Shown piece after piece: positions 63,677-64,000 of a DNA stretch of 64,000 nt. Where the stretch lies: NCBI RefSeq assembly GCF_900100305.1, contig NZ_FNEY01000003.1:167674-231673 (forward strand). Direction: 5' to 3'. Source of the DNA: Paracidovorax citrulli (GTDB lineage Bacteria; Pseudomonadota; Gammaproteobacteria; Burkholderiales; Burkholderiaceae_C). Position 1 is the stretch's first letter. Each line of letters opens with the position of its first letter. A program made the position numbers and the translations under genes. The notes beneath the pieces are model-generated. The model saw nothing but the letters and a program-made list of their open reading frames with translations. It searched no databases and was not told the DNA's origin.

Positions 63677-64000
63677 AGCGTGTTATGAACTTCCCGCCGC
63701 AGCCAGCACCCGTGCGGCTGCAGGCAACATGAGCACGGCAAAGACCAGGAAATGCAGCCCGCCGAGCACTTCGGGTAGGCGCTCGTAGTCCCGCGTGAGT
63801 CTGCGGAATCTCGCCAGCCACCCGAAGCTGCGCTCTACCACCCAGCGCCGGGGCAGCAGCACGAAGCCCTTTTTCGCTTCGGGCAGCTTCACGATCTGCA
63901 GATCGATGCCGTTGTCCCTTGCAGCCTCTGCTGCCACCTCGCCCGTATAGCCCTGGTCCGCCCAGCCCAGCTTCACCGAGTGGCCCGTGGCCTGCTGTAC
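63677..64000 (-). mobile_element. IS5-family insertion sequence, partial (continues beyond the window)
   Basis: The left end begins with GAGCGTGTTATGAAC at the TAG/CTAG target next to the truncated effector gene. IS5-group elements commonly duplicate TA-containing 2-4 bp targets, which fits. The transposase reads toward this end and its TAA stop lies inside the terminal sequence. The other end and the second target copy are outside the window. Confidence 0.85.
63683..64000 (-). CDS. IS5-family transposase, C-terminal part
   Basis: At least 105 residues of a DDE transposase C-terminus, open at the window edge. GWADQGYTGE holds the second catalytic Asp region (the Y-box side). KGFVLLPRRWVVERSFGWLA with RFRRLTRDYERLPE is the DDE-E/Y(2)R(3)E(6)K-type signature carrying the catalytic Glu of IS5/IS4 transposases. 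The frame is intact in the visible part. Confidence 0.93.
   Translation of the reverse strand, partial: VQQATGHSVKLGWADQGYTGEVAAEAARDNGIDLQIVKLPEAKKGFVLLPRRWVVERSFGWLARFRRLTRDYERLPEVLGGLHFLVFAVLMLPAAARVLAAAGSS

Noticed and set aside
1..64000. tRNA, rRNA and CRISPR arrays
   Set aside because: I looked for tRNA-like cloverleaf ends, conserved rRNA blocks and regular repeat-spacer arrays and saw none. Reading by eye could miss a diverged tRNA.

Overview
The window is very GC-rich, gene-dense DNA from a betaproteobacterium. Several things point to Comamonadaceae, most likely a plant-associated Acidovorax/Paracidovorax: the Bug-type tctCBA tricarboxylate transporter, the ssu operon with a small TOBE-domain ssuF, the DUF934-cysD-cysN sulfate genes, polyhydroxybutyrate genes, and two type III effector genes that each carry a perfect plant-inducible-promoter (PIP) box. 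The genus is an inference from content. No 16S or other marker is present.

Layout. 0-8 kb: an OmpR-type response regulator, a secreted SnoaL-like protein behind a phased repeat, a phasin-like protein, a 3-hydroxybutyrate oligomer hydrolase, and a Fur-box siderophore-uptake unit (small membrane protein, TonB receptor, PepSY protein). 8-15 kb: tctCBA, a divergent two-component system, and a split chromate transporter. 15-31 kb: mostly housekeeping and stress genes (aldo/keto reductase, sirtuin, rlmB, ABC ATPase and tesA, metC, SulP, diguanylate cyclase with a MinD/FlhG-like ATPase, trhO, a pirin/flavodoxin operon with divergent LysR, gluQ). 31-39 kb: trmB, a second diguanylate cyclase, alaS, a ROK kinase, a secreted hydrolase and a cytochrome c.

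39-46 kb is an organosulfur block on the minus strand: a CysB-type regulator, ssuF, ssuB, ssuC, a glyoxalase-family gene, ssuD, ssuA and sbp, with two small reading frames between them. One of these resembles only the start of SsuE. 46-50 kb holds the Fe(II)-trafficking protein, mnmC and an MFS transporter. 51-58.6 kb is assimilatory sulfate reduction on the plus strand: TSUP permease, cysI, DUF934, cysD, cysN, 7Fe ferredoxin and ferredoxin-NADP reductase. cysH and cysJ are absent from this cluster, and the ferredoxin pair may supply CysI with electrons.

The most interesting parts are accessory. At 50.2-51.1 kb lies a HopF2/AvrPphF-like effector with an MGCAGS myristoylation start and a PIP box, broken by one frameshift. 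At 62.6-63.7 kb lies an AvrRxo1/zeta-kinase-like effector with a PIP box and a matching -10 element, cut short by an IS5-type insertion sequence that runs off the window end. Between them, at 59.3-62.6 kb, are a fused TOMM cyclodehydratase (zinc E1-like domain plus YcaO) and an FHA-winged-helix protein, a predicted RiPP pathway with no recognisable precursor here. A 75-120 bp GC-rich repeat occurs at the 3' ends of tctA, cysD and fdxA. Family names come from recalled motifs and alignments, not from a search.
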